Assembly: GCF_030272615.1 (NCBI RefSeq)
Contig: NC_081413.1
Location: forward strand, 15,634,285 to 15,698,284
Length of the DNA: 64,000 nucleotides
Direction of reading: 5' to 3'
From: Cryptomeria japonica
Taxonomy: Eukaryota; Streptophyta; Pinopsida; Cupressales; Cupressaceae
A model generated the notes under the pieces. The model ran no database searches. It was not told the DNA's origin and saw nothing but the letters and a program-made list of their open reading frames with translations. This document shows, in pieces, positions 22,517 through 35,804 of the stretch (positions are counted from its first letter, which is position 1; each line of letters begins with the position of its first letter). The translations under genes were made by a program, and so were the position numbers.

Positions 22517-25500
22517 TCTGGTGACTTGCATGATGTTGAAAGATATTTTAAGAATCACTTAGTTTGATCATGCCAAACTATGCATTCTCATAAATGATTC
22601 TGTTTTTGGGATGTAGTGGCCATATTTTGTCAATTTGAATTTGTTGACTGTCTCATGGTCATGGAGACTATTATGTCTTGAAATGTATTGAGGATAAAGA
22701 GCTTGTCCTATCTTGAACTTTATCAATATAATTTAATTTACTCTTTGCAACGTTGTTCATCAGATGACGACCGTTTTGTGGATTCTTGGAGTTTGTTCGA
22801 TTATGTTATCATGTTGCTTGTCTTATTTGGCAATACCTGTTAATGTGAGGTTTATACATGCCTTAAATATGGCATACGCATGCCTGCTAAAATAGTTAAG
22901 CGGTGAAGAATGTGTTTTGTGAGTAGCTTTCATGCTAGAATCAATTAACAAGTTCTTATGTCATTTTTACTTGTCTGATTTACTGTTTCATGGTGTATGT
23001 GATCTGCTTCATATTTTTGAGGTAGAACTTGGCCATACGATTAGTGCTTGTGCCTTCGTTGTAGTTTAAGATGTGACTGCTTCAATCTTTCATTATGTGC
23101 TTTTTTTGCACATTTGCACGTATCTTGGATTTGTGTGGTAAATCTCTTAAAAATGGCAAATCTAGACTCTATGGAAAATCATAATGTAAAAATTCAACGT
23201 CTACATGACTTAGATTTGAATCGAAACTGGAAAAGAAAGGAACAAAGAGATGATTGAAGAAAGACGTTATATTTCCATACAAATTCTATCGTTGATCATA
23301 TTAATTGTACTACTGTTGTATTAATAAAAGAGATCATGAACAACTAGTATGAGGAATAATTATATTTGCAGGAGGTTAAACGGATGTATGTGTTGGTCTT
23401 TTATCATAATAATACTTTTGATGGTTCTGCCTTTTGGAACCTCAATTTGTCGATCATTCAATTGCATGCATACTACTTGAGCTTACTCTACCTCTGTTAC
23501 ATTACCGTACCTTGTTGTCGACTCTTCGTTTTATGCTTAAAACTAGCACGGTGTACCTTTGATGGACTCGTGCATAGTTAGTGCCCATTGCATTCAAGTT
23601 TTGTTCTTGCGTCAGGATTGCGGGGTGTGCATTCAAAATTTGTTTCTTGTCCGATGTTACTTCCTTGAAATGACAGTTAAACATAACTTATCTCCATTGG
23701 TTAGGAATTAGTGAAAACACTTTCCATCTCATTAGAGAAAAAAAGATTTACTAGAGCATTTTACCAAACGTTTCGGTACGTTTTCACAGACGCTAAAACA
23801 TTTTTAGAATTTTCATTACAACTTCAATTCTGCGATCTAATCGGCACTAATTACTTATGGTTGTCTTGTCTCTTGGATAGAAGCGCGCCATAATGGTATT
23901 TGAATATAGAAGGTAGTTGGTATTTTTAGAATATGAAAATTGACAGGCCGTTTTGTCTGATACATTCATTTTTCAAAGTTGGGTTTAAATGTTTCTTTTC
24001 ACGAAAGCCTAATGGTAACATAGATCCATTCGCACTATTGGGAAAGGCTTCTATCTTTAAAATATTATTTAAAAGAGCATCAAGTTGAAATGCTATGATT
24101 TTACTGAGACATTATGTTACATGTTTATAAAATATTATTTTATAAGAGCATCATGGAGCTGAAATACAATTGGCCTTTGTCTTTTCCTTGAAGTAGGAAG
24201 TTTGTCTTTTCAGTTGAATAAGGAAGGATGTTATCCTCTGGCTTAAGTTCTTAAAGTTCCATATGTAACTTTGATTCAGATTTATTTGATTGGCAGTTGG
24301 ATAGTTGAGTTCTTGTGAATTTGCTATGTAATTCAGCTTTGATCAATATAGAATGTGCTATTTTGTAAGCTTTGATTGGTTTGGAACTATGTAAGCTGCT
24401 TACTCAACTCCTCCATTTGCAATTTTGATTGGTTTGATTGTTCCAGTATCAAGCAGCTGTAACAAAATTTTACCGTGCAATAAAAGGGATGAATTCATAA
24501 GATTAATATGAAGACTCTAGCTCCAAAATCACCTAATTTTATATAATTGTAAATTTAGCACTCTTTGTTGCTAAATATTAATCATTAGACCATCAACATC
24601 TTGAAACTATAAGATTGCCCCCTACTAAAAAATCCACAAAATCCATACCTACTAAAAAATCCACAAAATCCATACTTTCAAAAACTCTAATTTTTTTTGA
24701 GTTACACTTGTTTAGATGTGTTAGGAAACCCCCTCCATACCATAGGGTTGTAGCCTTAGACATGCTGTTTTTGTACAAAGAGACTATAGCATTAGGGCGG
24801 AGTCCCATGGATGGGGGTTTCTTAAAAAAGTTTAAGTTCCAAAATTAATTGGTAGAAATCTCAAGCTTGACAAGCACATGAGTCCCTTTACGCTCAAATA
24901 TTCAAACTAAGAAACATAAGTTGTTCTCATTAAGGGAAAGATTAATAAAAAACAAGAGTTCTCATTAAGAGAGATTCTATTAATCATGTAGCATATTTTT
25001 TGTTTCATGGAACCCTTGCTCCTTCAAAATAGACCCTAAAGCCCTCTTCATGGGACCTTAGCCTTATGGTGAGGTTTTCTCGAAATATTTTAAAGGGGTG
25101 GTCTCATCAATTTGGTAGTGTAGTTTAAGCCTAAAAAAATATGGAAGCTAGTAGTCTCATGAGTCTTATTTTGCATATACATTTAATAGAATAAAATATA
25201 AAATAATAGCAAAAATAAATGATGGTAATTTTAAAACTTCAAATGATTGACAAGTGCCACAAAAGCTAAATTGGTGGTCTCTTAAATTTTATTATTTTGC
25301 ATATTCATTTCAATAGAATATAATATGTTCATAAAAATAATTGATAGAAATTTAAAAATTCCAAATGATTGACAAATGACAAAAAAAAGCTTAAGTTGGT
25401 GAGACAATTTCTGGTCCCACCCAAAATGCACATGCTTAATCTTCAAACTGAAATGTTTGTATAAGACCCCATCTTACCACATGTTATTAGGGCAGGTCCC

Positions 25501-26090
25501 ATGTTGCTGCTTAGCTTATTTTGGTTTATGCAATCTTTTTATTGTGTAAAAGAAATTATTAGTAATTTTTCTTACAATTAAAATTTATAGGCAAAATTTT
25601 GGACAAATAAAAAGGAAAGGAAACAAAAATGGTCAAGCCACATGTCATTTTTTCAATAAGCTGCTTATTTCTAGCCCTCCTAGATTCCAATTTATTCTCT
25701 TCCCCTAAAGGCAGAAAATGCTCATAAGTAGTAGCATAAGGACATGGATTATGCAATTATTTAAGTGGGTTTTCTGCTTAAATAATTCGAATATCTCAAT
25801 GTCTCCATACAAATTTTTAATTATGAAAAATGATAATTTGAAATCTTTCCCTATTTTAACAAACTTTTTGTCAAAAATATGAATGATCACAAATATCTCT
25901 CTTTCTTTTTTAATGTTTGCCACTTAAAAAAATTTAAATATTTATAAGACTACTAATTTCACGAATAAACAAAACAGTCAAACGAAGACCTGCCCTGCGC
26001 CTTTAGACATGCTATCTTTCATGGAGGTCGCCTCTCCCTACATGGACGACGGGAAACTGATGTCTTTTATACCTGGACTCTGATATTTTT
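22517..26090. other. Intergenic region between H2A.X and the PPR gene
   Basis: The first 200-250 bases are probably the H2A.X 3' UTR, with A/T-rich polyadenylation-like sequence near 22720-22740. A 25-bp unit occurs twice at about 24623-24675 (CTACTAAAAAATCCACAAAA). Otherwise I see no gene or complete element. Confidence 0.5.
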
Positions 26091-26334
26091 ATCTTAAATG
26101 TACTCAGCAAAAGGGTTTGTTTTAACCTTGTGGCTATGTCAAAAATCGGTGAAACAAACAATGGCTATGTTAAAACCCTTAAACCCTTCACAGAAAAAGA
26201 AGCAGGTGGACATCACTTTTTTCATTTATACAAGAGCCACGGGCACAGTCCGTGAGTTTGAAACGAAGGTAACCAATGCCAACGAAAATAAGTTTTATAA
26301 ACAGACAAATCCATCGCATAAATTACATAAAATT

Positions 26335-28896
26335 ATGGATTCTTCTGGCTACATATCCCTCTTCCAGGATTGCATTGCGAAGAAATCTTTCCCAGAGATA
26401 AAATTAACCCATGCCCACTTAAAACAAACAGGTTTTATCTCTGATGCACATTTACAGCATACACTAATCAATGCTTACGTTAAGTTCAGAAAAATGGAGG
26501 ATGCATTTCAAGTGTTTGACGAAATGCCCAACCGAATGGTGCGCTCTTGGAACATCATGATTGCAGCTTATGCAAGGCAGGGGTTTGCGGAGAAAGCTTT
26601 GGCGCTCTTTCGTCTGATGCAAGATGCACGGTTCAGGCCAGATCAGCATACTTTTTCCACCATTCTTGTGGCTTGTGCGAAATTGAGAGACCTTGAGGAG
26701 GGTATGAAGATACATGATGAGGTAGTAGAAGGTGGCTTTTTGTCTGATGTTTTTGTGGCCAATGGACTTATTGATATGTATGCAAAATGCGGCACTTTGG
26801 AGGCTGCACGCCATGTGTTTAACCAAATGCCTACACGAGATGTGGTGTCCTGGACGAGCATGATTACGGGTTATGCACATAATAGGTGGGGTGAGGAAGC
26901 TCTGGAGCTTTTCCGGCAGATGAAGACGTCAGGTATGTCTAAGTTTTTTTAGTGTGCGCTCGGAAATTTGTTATTTTTTGCAGTAAACAGTAATTGATAG
27001 AATTTTCTGTATAACCTCCACTTGGTTCTAAGTTACAAGAATTAGAAGTGTCTTACCAAGCGTCCCGGTCAGATAGACAAGCCAAAATAAATTGTAATTG
27101 TCTCACCAAACACCTAGGTTTGGTATTTTGGTAGGAGTTATATTTACAAGTAGATTGGTTTGGGTTAGTAGCATCTCATGTCACACTTCCTAGCGATTGG
27201 TAAACGCATGTGATGTGAAACGTTGCTTAAAACAAACATACATGCAATTTTATACAGAGAAATCTATTAAAATTGTTCGTTTTTCTCAAAATTTCTGAAA
27301 CTATTGAGAAATCGACAATGACAATTCCACGTACTTTCTGTAATTTTTTTTCTTTAATAGAAAATATATAAATATCATATGAAAAAATTGTTTACCTACC
27401 ATAAAAAACTTAAGGAGAGATTCTCAGTTCTGTGGTTAGTATTGCTTGTTAGAGCGCTATGTTTTTAACAATAAATTTATTCTGTTTTAGTCTTCTGCTT
27501 CTGGCTTGGATGCCTTTGGCTTCACAGTTGGACCTTGGCAACTTATTTTCTTTTGACTAATTGCATTTAACAACTTCAACTGAAAACATTGAGAATCCCA
27601 TTTTGTAATAGACTGACTAAGATTTCTAAACATCTAAAAGTCTATAATTCTTTCAAACTTTTCCTAGGTACGAAGCCAAATTTGAAAACCTTTGCTAGCA
27701 TCTTGCCAGTGTGTGCCAACTTGGCAGCTCTGGAACAAGGAGTGGAGATCCATGAAGAGATAATAAAAAGTGGACTTCAATGTGACGTATTTGTGGAGAG
27801 CTCCCTTGTAGACATGTATGCAAAATGTGGGAACATAGAGAAAGCACGAGATCTTTTTGACAAAATGCATAGGCAAGATACTGTCTCCTGGACAGTGATA
27901 ATAGGAGGGTGTGCACAGAACAAAATGGAAGAGGATGCTATGAAACTTTTTCGACAGATGAAGCTTGTGGGAGTGAAGCCTATTGGAAAGACCTTCACCA
28001 ATGTTCTTCCAGCGTGTGCTAATTTGGCAGTTCTAGAACAGGGTATGGCAATTCATAACGATATAATTAGGAGTGGGTTCGAGAATGATATCTTTGTTGC
28101 AAATGCTGTCATAGACATGTATGCAAAATGCGGGAGCATAGGACAGGCACGTGATGTTTTTGATAAAATGCACCAGAAAAATGTTTCTTCTTGGACAGCA
28201 ATGATAGCAGGTTATGGAATGCATGGCTTTGGCAAGGATGCTCTTCATCTCTTTGAACTAATGGAATATTCAGGCATGCACGCAGACAGTGTTACCTTAG
28301 TCTGTGTTTTGGCTGCATGCTGCCATTCTGGTCTAGTAGAGGAAGGTCAACGATACTTTGATTGCATGATTAAAATTTATAACATAGAACCTGGAATGAC
28401 ACACTACAGCTGCATGGTTGATCTTCTTGGTCGTGCTGGACGAGTAGATGAAGCAAAACAATTAATTGATACAATGCCAATAACCCCTGATGCTAATGTG
28501 TGGAAGTGTTTGCTTAGTGCATGTAGAACCCATAACCATATTAAGCTAGGAGAATGTGCTGCACAACAGCTTTTTGTGTTGGATTCTAATAATTCTGCAC
28601 CATATGTGCTTCTTGTGAACATGTATGCTGCAGTTGGAAGGTGGAGTGACATTGCAAAGATCAGGAAAATGATGAGAGATAGAGGTGTGAAAAAGACACC
28701 TGGGTGCAGTTGGATTGAAGTAAATAAACGAGTACACACTTTTTTGGTTGGAGACAAGTCACACCCACAAACAGAGCAAATATATGCGAAACTGGAAAAA
28801 TTGGCTTGTGAGATGAAATCTGCAGGGTATGTTCCCAATACATGTTTTGTTCTGAATGATGGACAACAGCCGGAGGATAGTTTATGGCCTGAATGA
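26335..28896 (+). CDS. PLS-class pentatricopeptide-repeat protein, E/E+ type, two exons
   Basis: Exons 26335-26932 and 27668-28896 are joined at a split Gly codon (TCA G|GT ACG); the 735-bp intron begins GTATGT and ends CCTAG. The predicted protein is 608 residues. It consists of P, L and S repeats with signatures such as NGLIDMYAKCG, ARHVFNQMPTRDVVSW and ALELFRQM, repeated about five times. An E region follows (VWKCLLSACRTHNHIKLGE, YVLLVNMYAAVGRW, KTPGCSWIEV) and then an E+ region (HTFLVGDKSHPQTEQIYAKL). Such proteins bind organellar RNA at specific sites and usually support C-to-U editing in plastids or mitochondria. It stops (SLWPE) just where many relatives begin a DYW deaminase domain, so it is either a true E+ protein or truncated. 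The frame is open upstream to an ATG at 26098, which would add 79 residues; a targeting peptide may lie there. Confidence 0.9.
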
Positions 28897-28949
28897 GAAG
28901 TTTGTGACTTGGTCAACATGACACATCCCTGCCATGGTTCTTTGAATTA

Positions 28950-29320
28950 ATGAGGAGCATTCAAGCAGTTGGTGATTGCCCTTCTGCAACCAACTTTATC
29001 AACAAGGCTGTTACAAAAACATTTACCGAAAACGATGACATATTTCTCCACTCTTTTTCCAGTCTCCACCTTCTGAAAACTCTAAAACAGGGCATCAAAA
29101 TTCATGAGGAAATAATCAAAGTCGATTTTTTACATGTCTTTAAAATGAATGCTATTGCAGGTATATTTGAGGCAGCCAGAATGCAGACAATATGTTTGAC
29201 AAAAATTCCAAATGAGACGTGGTCTCTCAGACAACCATGGTTTTGGTAGCCATATCATGAGATGGAAGAAGACGCCTTAAAGATTTTGCAGCAAACGAAA
29301 CTGGTAGGTATGAATATAAA
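28950..29320 (+). pseudogene. PPR-repeat relic downstream of the PPR gene
   Basis: Plus-strand sequence shows decayed PPR repeats: LKTLKQGIKIHEEIIKV, then GIFEAAR, then, in another frame, EEDALKILQQTKLVG. These parallel LEQGVEIHEEIIKSG, IEKARDLFD and EEDAMKLFRQMKLVG in the gene just upstream. Stops and frame changes break it, and no DYW domain is visible. It is probably a degraded duplicate of part of the neighbouring gene rather than its missing 3' end, because the repeat order restarts. Confidence 0.7.
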
Positions 29321-29513
29321 CATGACCTGTAAGTTACTATTGTCTGTTTTTGGATGAGTCTGCTTGCAAATCTTTTTACCCTTTTTTTGGTGGACTCCAT
29401 CCATCATCAAAATTCTAAGAAATGTGCGTACCCACCACACACAAATCTGCTCGGAATTTTGTTATACTCAATTCATTTTTGGGTGAACTCCATCCATTTT
29501 CTTTCTCTCTCAC

Positions 29514-29870
29514 TCACACATGCACACACACACCCACAAGTGCACGCGCACATGCATCTGCTTGCAAAGTTGTTTACTCATTCAGATTTTGGTGAACTGC
29601 ATCCATCCATCCATCATCTCTGTTTCTCACACACACACACCCACACACACCCACACACACACATGCAACAACACATGCACGCACACACGCACACACGCAC
29701 GCACACACACACATGCACCCATGTACCCACATATGTATGTATTAAACAGCTACATATCTCTACATGTACATGTATGTATGTATGTATAAAGCAGCTATAT
29801 ATCTGTGCACACACACACACAGCTCACGCACCTACATACATATATGTATGTACAAAGCTGCCACATATCT
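29514..29870. repeat. CA-rich and ATGT microsatellite cluster
   Basis: Runs of CACACA with CC or CG interruptions (29514-29545, 29627-29716, 29804-29822) alternate with short ATGT runs (about 29765-29788 and 29838-29852). The His/Thr-rich open frames across it are repeat artefacts. Confidence 0.9.
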
Positions 29871-30443
29871 CTGCCCTATATGTCAGCTCAGTGTCAACTT
29901 TCAATTCCAGCAACAAGTTGGAGCTAGCACTAGCCAACACCACTGTTCTAAACTTTTAAAAGCAGCATAACTTTCTCATAACTGCTGGAAGATGAACAGC
30001 CATCTTCTCTATTTATATTCTTTTCTATTCAACACTGTTTTTTATATATATATCATCTGTGTGCTGAAAGAAATATTGTGAGTGTTTCTAAGGATACAGA
30101 TATATACATAATTGTACACTGCACATCAGAGATTTTTGCTATGCATTGAACTTTAATTAATTAAATTCTGATGTTAGTTCTTATCTCCATGTTCCTTCCT
30201 ATATGAGGATGAATCTAATATATTATAATATTTGCACTCTAGTTGTCTACAGTTTACCATCTGAATTGCTTCGGCTCACAACACATTGAATTCTTCAATC
30301 TAGAGTCTAATCCCCCAGACTGCTCCTGGAGTATGATCGGTGTTGGAGCCAGATGCAAGTCCATGATAAAATTTATGTTCTTGTCTGAATGTGGTTGAGG
30401 TTCTATGCATGGAGGGGTTTGTTCAACAGTTGGCAAGGCAGAA

Positions 30444-30482
<39 letters not shown>

Positions 30483-31700
30483 ATTGGTGAACTTGGATAC
30501 TACAACTTTAACTATTCTCTTGTATAAATATATGCTTATGCTAACTCTGCATCAAATCTTTTACTTTTCATTTCCTCTACTTCGGTGCTGATTTTTGGGG
30601 AATCATGTGCATTCATGTTTGAAACCAACAATAGGATACTTTTTTTTTGGATTGTGGGGAAAGATGAAGTTCATCACCATTATTTGAAGAATTTGAACTG
30701 GGACCCCTTCTCATTTTTCAGAATTGCTGTCATCTTCAAAATATTCTTGACAACATTATCATGGAAACACTTTACAAATCTTATCATGGAAACACTTTCC
30801 AAATCAATTTTTCCTATTGTCTAACTAGCATTTGGCCAATAGAAATAAAAAAATATAATTGTACAATTATTTAATAGCAAAGTGAATAAATTTGGTGTGT
30901 GTTTATAATGTAATTCTAGCCCACTTCCATTGGAAATATCAGTGGATTTCCTTTTAACAAACAACCCTAGCGTCGTGCCTTTTCAACAATACATGGCCTA
31001 TAGCTAATGCATTTGCAATTTACCAAGCGAATTGTTTAACTTGCTGTCATATGATAGAACAAAATGTTTGACATTGAATTCTTTTTTATTGATAAATCAA
31101 CCTGGGCAGGTTTATGTTTGCCATGCCTGGATTGAACCATTTATTGTATTTTAATTATGCCGAGAGATATCTACAATGACATACAAATATCCGTAAACAA
31201 AAAATTGATTCTGAATAAATTTGACGTGTAGATGACAGGTAAATGCATGCTTGTTTTAGTTTCTCTATAAGTATTATTTTATTACTCTGAATAAAATAGA
31301 ATCATTACCACTTGTCTCTAAGTATATGAAACTGTTACATCTTTATTGAGAGGGAAAGAGTGCAGCATTATTCAGCTCCATGTCCTTCTTGACAACTAAT
31401 AAACATGCAAGACAATTATGTGATATCTCTTGGCATTATTTTACGTATATGTTTTTTAGAATATAGGTATACTAGTATATGATAATTTACTAGGGATGAC
31501 ATAATCCTTGGTTGAGTCATTTATGAATTCCTAAGTATAACTTTAGTATGCTAAGAAGGCCTCGTTGGGATTAGAGTACTAATAACACCTAATGATGCAT
31601 AGATTTAGAAAGTAGTGAGTAGTAGTTAATTATCATAGTGTGAATTTTGTACTTATTGAAGACTTTTGAAGCTTTTCCCCTTCAAAGTGTTTATTATTAT
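29871..31700. other. AT-rich intergenic region
   Basis: A CT microsatellite lies at 30446-30481 (18 units). I see no gene, LTR or RNA feature in the rest. Confidence 0.5.
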
Positions 31701-32001
31701 CATTTATTTATGACATTTTTCCTATTATATTCTTCTCATGTGTAAGCAATTTCATTAAAGTGGTATTCGAGCATGATCTTGGCCTTTGGAAAGCAAGAAC
31801 AAGATGATTTTTTTTCCAATTCAGGTCGGGTTGTAAAATGCATTCCTTTCATTTATTTATGACATTTTTCCTATTATATTCTTTTCATGTGTAAGCAATT
31901 TCATTACAAGTGGTATTAGAGCATGATCTTGGTCTTTGGAAGGCAAGAACAAGATGATTTTTTTTTTCAATTTAGGTTAGGTTGTAAAGTGCATTCTTTT
32001 C
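31701..32001 (+). repeat. Tandem duplication, unit about 150 bp
   Basis: 31701-31849 and 31850-32001 are near-identical in order. Each contains a sequence like a decayed Met-tRNA primer site (TGGTATTCGAGC at 31761 and TGGTATTAGAGC at 31911), so the duplicated unit may be an old LTR/leader junction. Confidence 0.8.
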
Positions 32002-32041
32002 TTAATTTTGTGTTGTCTTTTGAAAAAAAAAGAATAATCAA

Positions 32042-32540
32042 AGTCACATCGAAGTAACTATAGTCCAAATTTGAGGTCATTTAGAGCATTTTTTAAGAAG
32101 TTACAACAAAAGTAGAGTTTTTACCAAATTCTCTCTCAAGTTTACAAGACAATGTTTTTTTTTTCTAAAATTGGGAGGGTTGATCAAGAGCATATTGAAT
32201 TAGTTGTAGTGTAGATTTGAGCTCTTATGAAGTAGTTATGAAATTATTCAAAATTAGGGTTTTAACCCAATTCACTTCCAAGACTACAAAACATCAAATG
32301 CTGTTGAGATTTTTTTTTTAGCAAGGTAGGGTTCAAACTTAGGGGAGTTATAATAAAAATTAAAAAAATATATTTTGATTTGTTTTGGAGCTATTCGAAA
32401 TTAGGGTTCTAACCCAATTCAATTCCAAGGCTACAAAACATCAAATGTTCTTGAGATTTTTTGTAGCAAAGTAGGGTTTAAACTTAGGTAAGTTATAGGA
32501 AAAGATTTAAGATTATTTTGATTTGTTTTGAACAAGTTGC
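32042..32540 (+). repeat. Stepped tandem repeats, three copies of about 145 bp
   Basis: Anchor sequences (TACAAGACAATG near 32144, CTACAAAACATC near 32284 and CTACAAAACATC near 32431) recur with flanks such as ATTAGGGTT(T/C)TAACCCAATTC. The third pair (about 32240-32390 and 32390-32540) is the more similar; the first copy is diverged. Confidence 0.65.
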
Positions 32541-33480
32541 TATGAAAATTTTATTGTCAACATCATGGTTGGGGCTTCAATAAGAGACAAGGGAAGGAAT
32601 TTGGTATCATTGGCTTTGTGATGTAATAAAAAGAAGATATTTGTTGTTACATGGCCTATTTTCTAGGGGGAAATCATGACACATAATTGTAATAGTCTTT
32701 TGGATAGTTACTTAAGCAAAATCTCCAAATTAAGGCCAATAAGAATAGTCAAGGACTATACTCAACAATTACAAACATCATCTTTACTAGTGGAACATGT
32801 TACAAAGGAAAATTTGAATGAGCTATATACGAGGTGGCCAAAGGACCACATTGAATACAAGGAAATTGGGTGCTTGGATGATTTGATGTTTTCAAGGAAG
32901 TTGGTTTTGGTTGATGCAAACAAATGCGGATAGGGCATCAAACATGCAAGGTAAAAAAACGGGCTTATTGTGAATTTGCAAACATCATTGTCATCATACA
33001 TGATCAACATTCATTACATGACTCATAGAATGAATTTGACTTTTAAAATTGTGAGACAATGGCCATTTGTTTTGATAGTCAAAGATCTCTTGCACAAGGT
33101 TTATACATATTTTTGTTAAGTCCAAAAAGATTTTTAGGAGTTATGAAGGCTTCTTGAAGGACTTACTCTAGGTAACAAGCTACTTAAGGATATTGATACT
33201 AGGTGGATGTGGTTACATGGATTGAAAAATAGTTTGTTCCAAGAGTAGTAGTCATTGATGGGTGTATTATTTGAAATCTACTCAAATCATGTAAAAATGT
33301 TAGCATTGTCCACTAATGCATATACAATATTGACTATTGGGCTTCTTCTCATATTGGTAGAAATGAATGTTCTATAAAAAAGGCACAAGACAAAACAAGA
33401 TTAGAATATTCAAAGCTGAAAATGGTGTTTTGATCTAGATATTCTATATGTGAATAAAACTTAGACATTTGGGCCCCTAT
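32541..33480 (+). other. Decayed sequence, possibly retroelement internal region
   Basis: An 85-codon frame at 32676-32933 (MTHNCNSLLDSYLS...) has no recognisable motif. The position, between primer-site-like repeats and an RNase H relic, suggests transposon origin. Confidence 0.3.
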
Positions 33481-33711
33481 TAATGGGCTAAGGAATGTGG
33501 ATTAGAAGTAAAGGAAACCCATTGACATTTGGAAGGAGACTCACTAATTATATTGAATGCAATTTGGCAAAATTTGACTCACAACTAGAAATTGAGGAGA
33601 TGACTAAGGCCCATCCGAGAGCTAATAGATAAGTTTGAAGAATTTAAAATTTCACACATTTATTGTGAAGGCAACATGGTTGTAGATGAGCTAGCCAAGA
33701 AGGTAGTTGGG
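33481..33711 (+). pseudogene. RNase H relic, LINE type
   Basis: One frame, broken by TGA and TAG codons, reads LEGDSLIILNAIWQN..., then ELIDKFEEFKISHIYCEGN and VVDELAKK. This is the C-terminal half of the RNase H domain found at the end of plant L1 ORF2: the E-G-D-S motif and the final V-x-D-x-L-A motif are visible. No RT remains upstream, so it is a heavily decayed fragment. Confidence 0.6.
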
Positions 33712-34716
33712 TAACACGTGGATGCCAAGTCAGTCACACCTAGCTAGGAAGGCATCACTTTAACATTCATTGTGAGTTGGCTTTGATGAGACATGGATAT
33801 AATGATCATACTTTATCAACTTGGTTTTGGTATGTGTGAGCTAGCCTTGAGGGCTCTTTCAAAATATGAATGGTACCATTGTATTTATTTTGGTATCGAG
33901 TATATCTTTTTAGGGATTATGTGGGTATTCTTGATAGATGTATGCTCCAGTTTGACACTAGGGGGAGGTGACGTGTTGGCTGTTACATTGGCCAACACAT
34001 TGATTAAGACATTATATTGGCTTGTCAAATGTGTGGCTTTGCTTGGCGGATACATTGATATTATATCATTCATAGATTTTAGGTGATTTGATGGGACAAG
34101 AGGTATTGGGTATGATTATGAGACAATGTACTCTTGGGAAATTAAATTTCAAGAATATGTGATAGATTTAGGATGTCTATTAAGGTGAGTGAACAATGGT
34201 GTACAAGTCATTCTTAACAATAGTTGAAGTGGTGGTTGGTGTTAGCTAGATATGGACATTTTGCTATGATTAGTAAGTGGGAAGAGGCAAATTATTACGT
34301 AGTCCAATAACGTGGCAAATAAATTGTTAAGTTTCCCCTTATTTATTCAGTTGATTCTTTGCTTCTCCCATGGAGGTTGGAGGTGGTGGAGAGAAACACA
34401 ATGTTCCTTAAGAAGATGTTAGGCATGGCTACTACAGGTGGAGAGTGATGGCTTCATAATTATCTAGTGACTTAGGTCTTGGTTAGCAATGGTGAGGAGG
34501 ATGATCCATTTGGTTGGGAAACTAAAGAATAAAGTGGGGACTCTGGGAATGAACTTTTGGAAGAAGCCGAAGCTGCTGCCCATGTAGATTGCGATCCATT
34601 TGAATATGAAGAGTGTTACAAACTTTTTAATTTATCAAAATTTAGTTTGACTTAGGTGGTTGTTCATAATTAGTTTGGGAGCTTTTGCTCCATGTATTGG
34701 ATTCTAATGAGGTGTG

Positions 34717-35804
34717 TGTTGGAGTCTCATTGGCAACTTTGAATAGCAAGAGCAAGGTTCTTGATGAGCACACACTTATATTGAGGGGGCTGAGAGGGGG
34801 GTGGGGGGTGAAAGTGTAAGCTAATCTTTTACTTTTTCAAAACTTAACAACCATAACAATGTCAATCGCACAAGATCTAATAGTTATGCAACACAAGAAT
34901 ACAAGATTTACATGGAAACCCTTTCAAGAGAAAACCACGACAAAATATTGGTTATATAAAACTTGTCTTACAAATTTTGTAGGTACCAACCTACTAGGGG
35001 CATCAACTCCAACTAATCTTTGTAGGCACCAATCCATTGGAGACACCAACTTAGTAAGAGACACCAATCTCTTTTGTATGAGGTACAAACTTCAAACTCA
35101 AATTGATTATAGTTCCTTCACAAATTTGAATATATATCCTTTACAAATCTGCATATATTCTCTTCACGATTTTGCATATGCACCTTTTCAAATCGCATAT
35201 ACTAACCTTTCAAAACTGCATAAATTCTCCTTTTAAATCTGATTATAACATTTTAATATATCTACTACTATACTTAGAAATCTATTCTTAATTGGAGTGA
35301 TTTATCATATAAAATGGAGGGTCGACTTTAGTTAACATTCTTTTATTTATTTATACTCTCCAAAATGATGCAACTATGCCAATCTTTCCAAGGAGTTGAC
35401 CCTTATAAATATGTTTTCTCTATTTGAAAGGTGGTGCCAAAATAGACAAGTCAACCAACAATATGTTCTTTCATATATTTAATTGTTACTTTTCATATGT
35501 AATCACTGCTTATAATATGCTCTTCATGATATACTATATGGCATATTAAACTTGGATCATTTAATATTCATTTATATATGTCTTGTAACATATATTATGT
35601 CGAAGGTGTGGTTGGCCAACATAGGAGTATGGGTTGGCCATATAAAATATCAATAATTTAAATTTGACTTCATCGCTTCAAATGGAAGTCAACCTTATAA
35701 AGTAGTAATAATTCATGGAAGGGGGTCAACAATTATTTCCTTATAGACATAGTAGTTGTCTTTTTGATCTTCATTGATTCATATTCTTAATACCTTGGCC
35801 AACA
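34717..35804 (-). repeat. Minus-strand copia-type LTR
   Basis: On the plus strand the block runs from TGTTGGAGTC to CTTGGCCAACA, so both ends are TG...CA. The GGGGGGTGGGGGGTGAAAGTG block near its left end is the reverse of the CACCCCCC stretch near the 3' end of plant copia LTRs. The right flank (to about 36518) looks like element internal sequence. I found no TSD or partner LTR. Confidence 0.5.

Noticed and set aside
26098-26334. Upstream ATG at 26098 as the PPR start
   Set aside because: Not excluded, but the 79 extra residues have no PPR similarity and 26335 begins right before the first repeat. I kept the shorter start and noted the other.
26464-28919. Long minus-strand frames (up to 171 codons) opposite the PPR exons
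   Set aside because: Shadows of the repeat-rich sense gene; their positions repeat with the PPR period.
29354-29970. 201-codon His/Thr-rich frame
   Set aside because: Produced by CACACA and ATGT microsatellites.
33974-34716. LTR starting TGTTGGCTGTTAC near 33975
   Set aside because: The start looks right but I found no matching end, partner or duplication.
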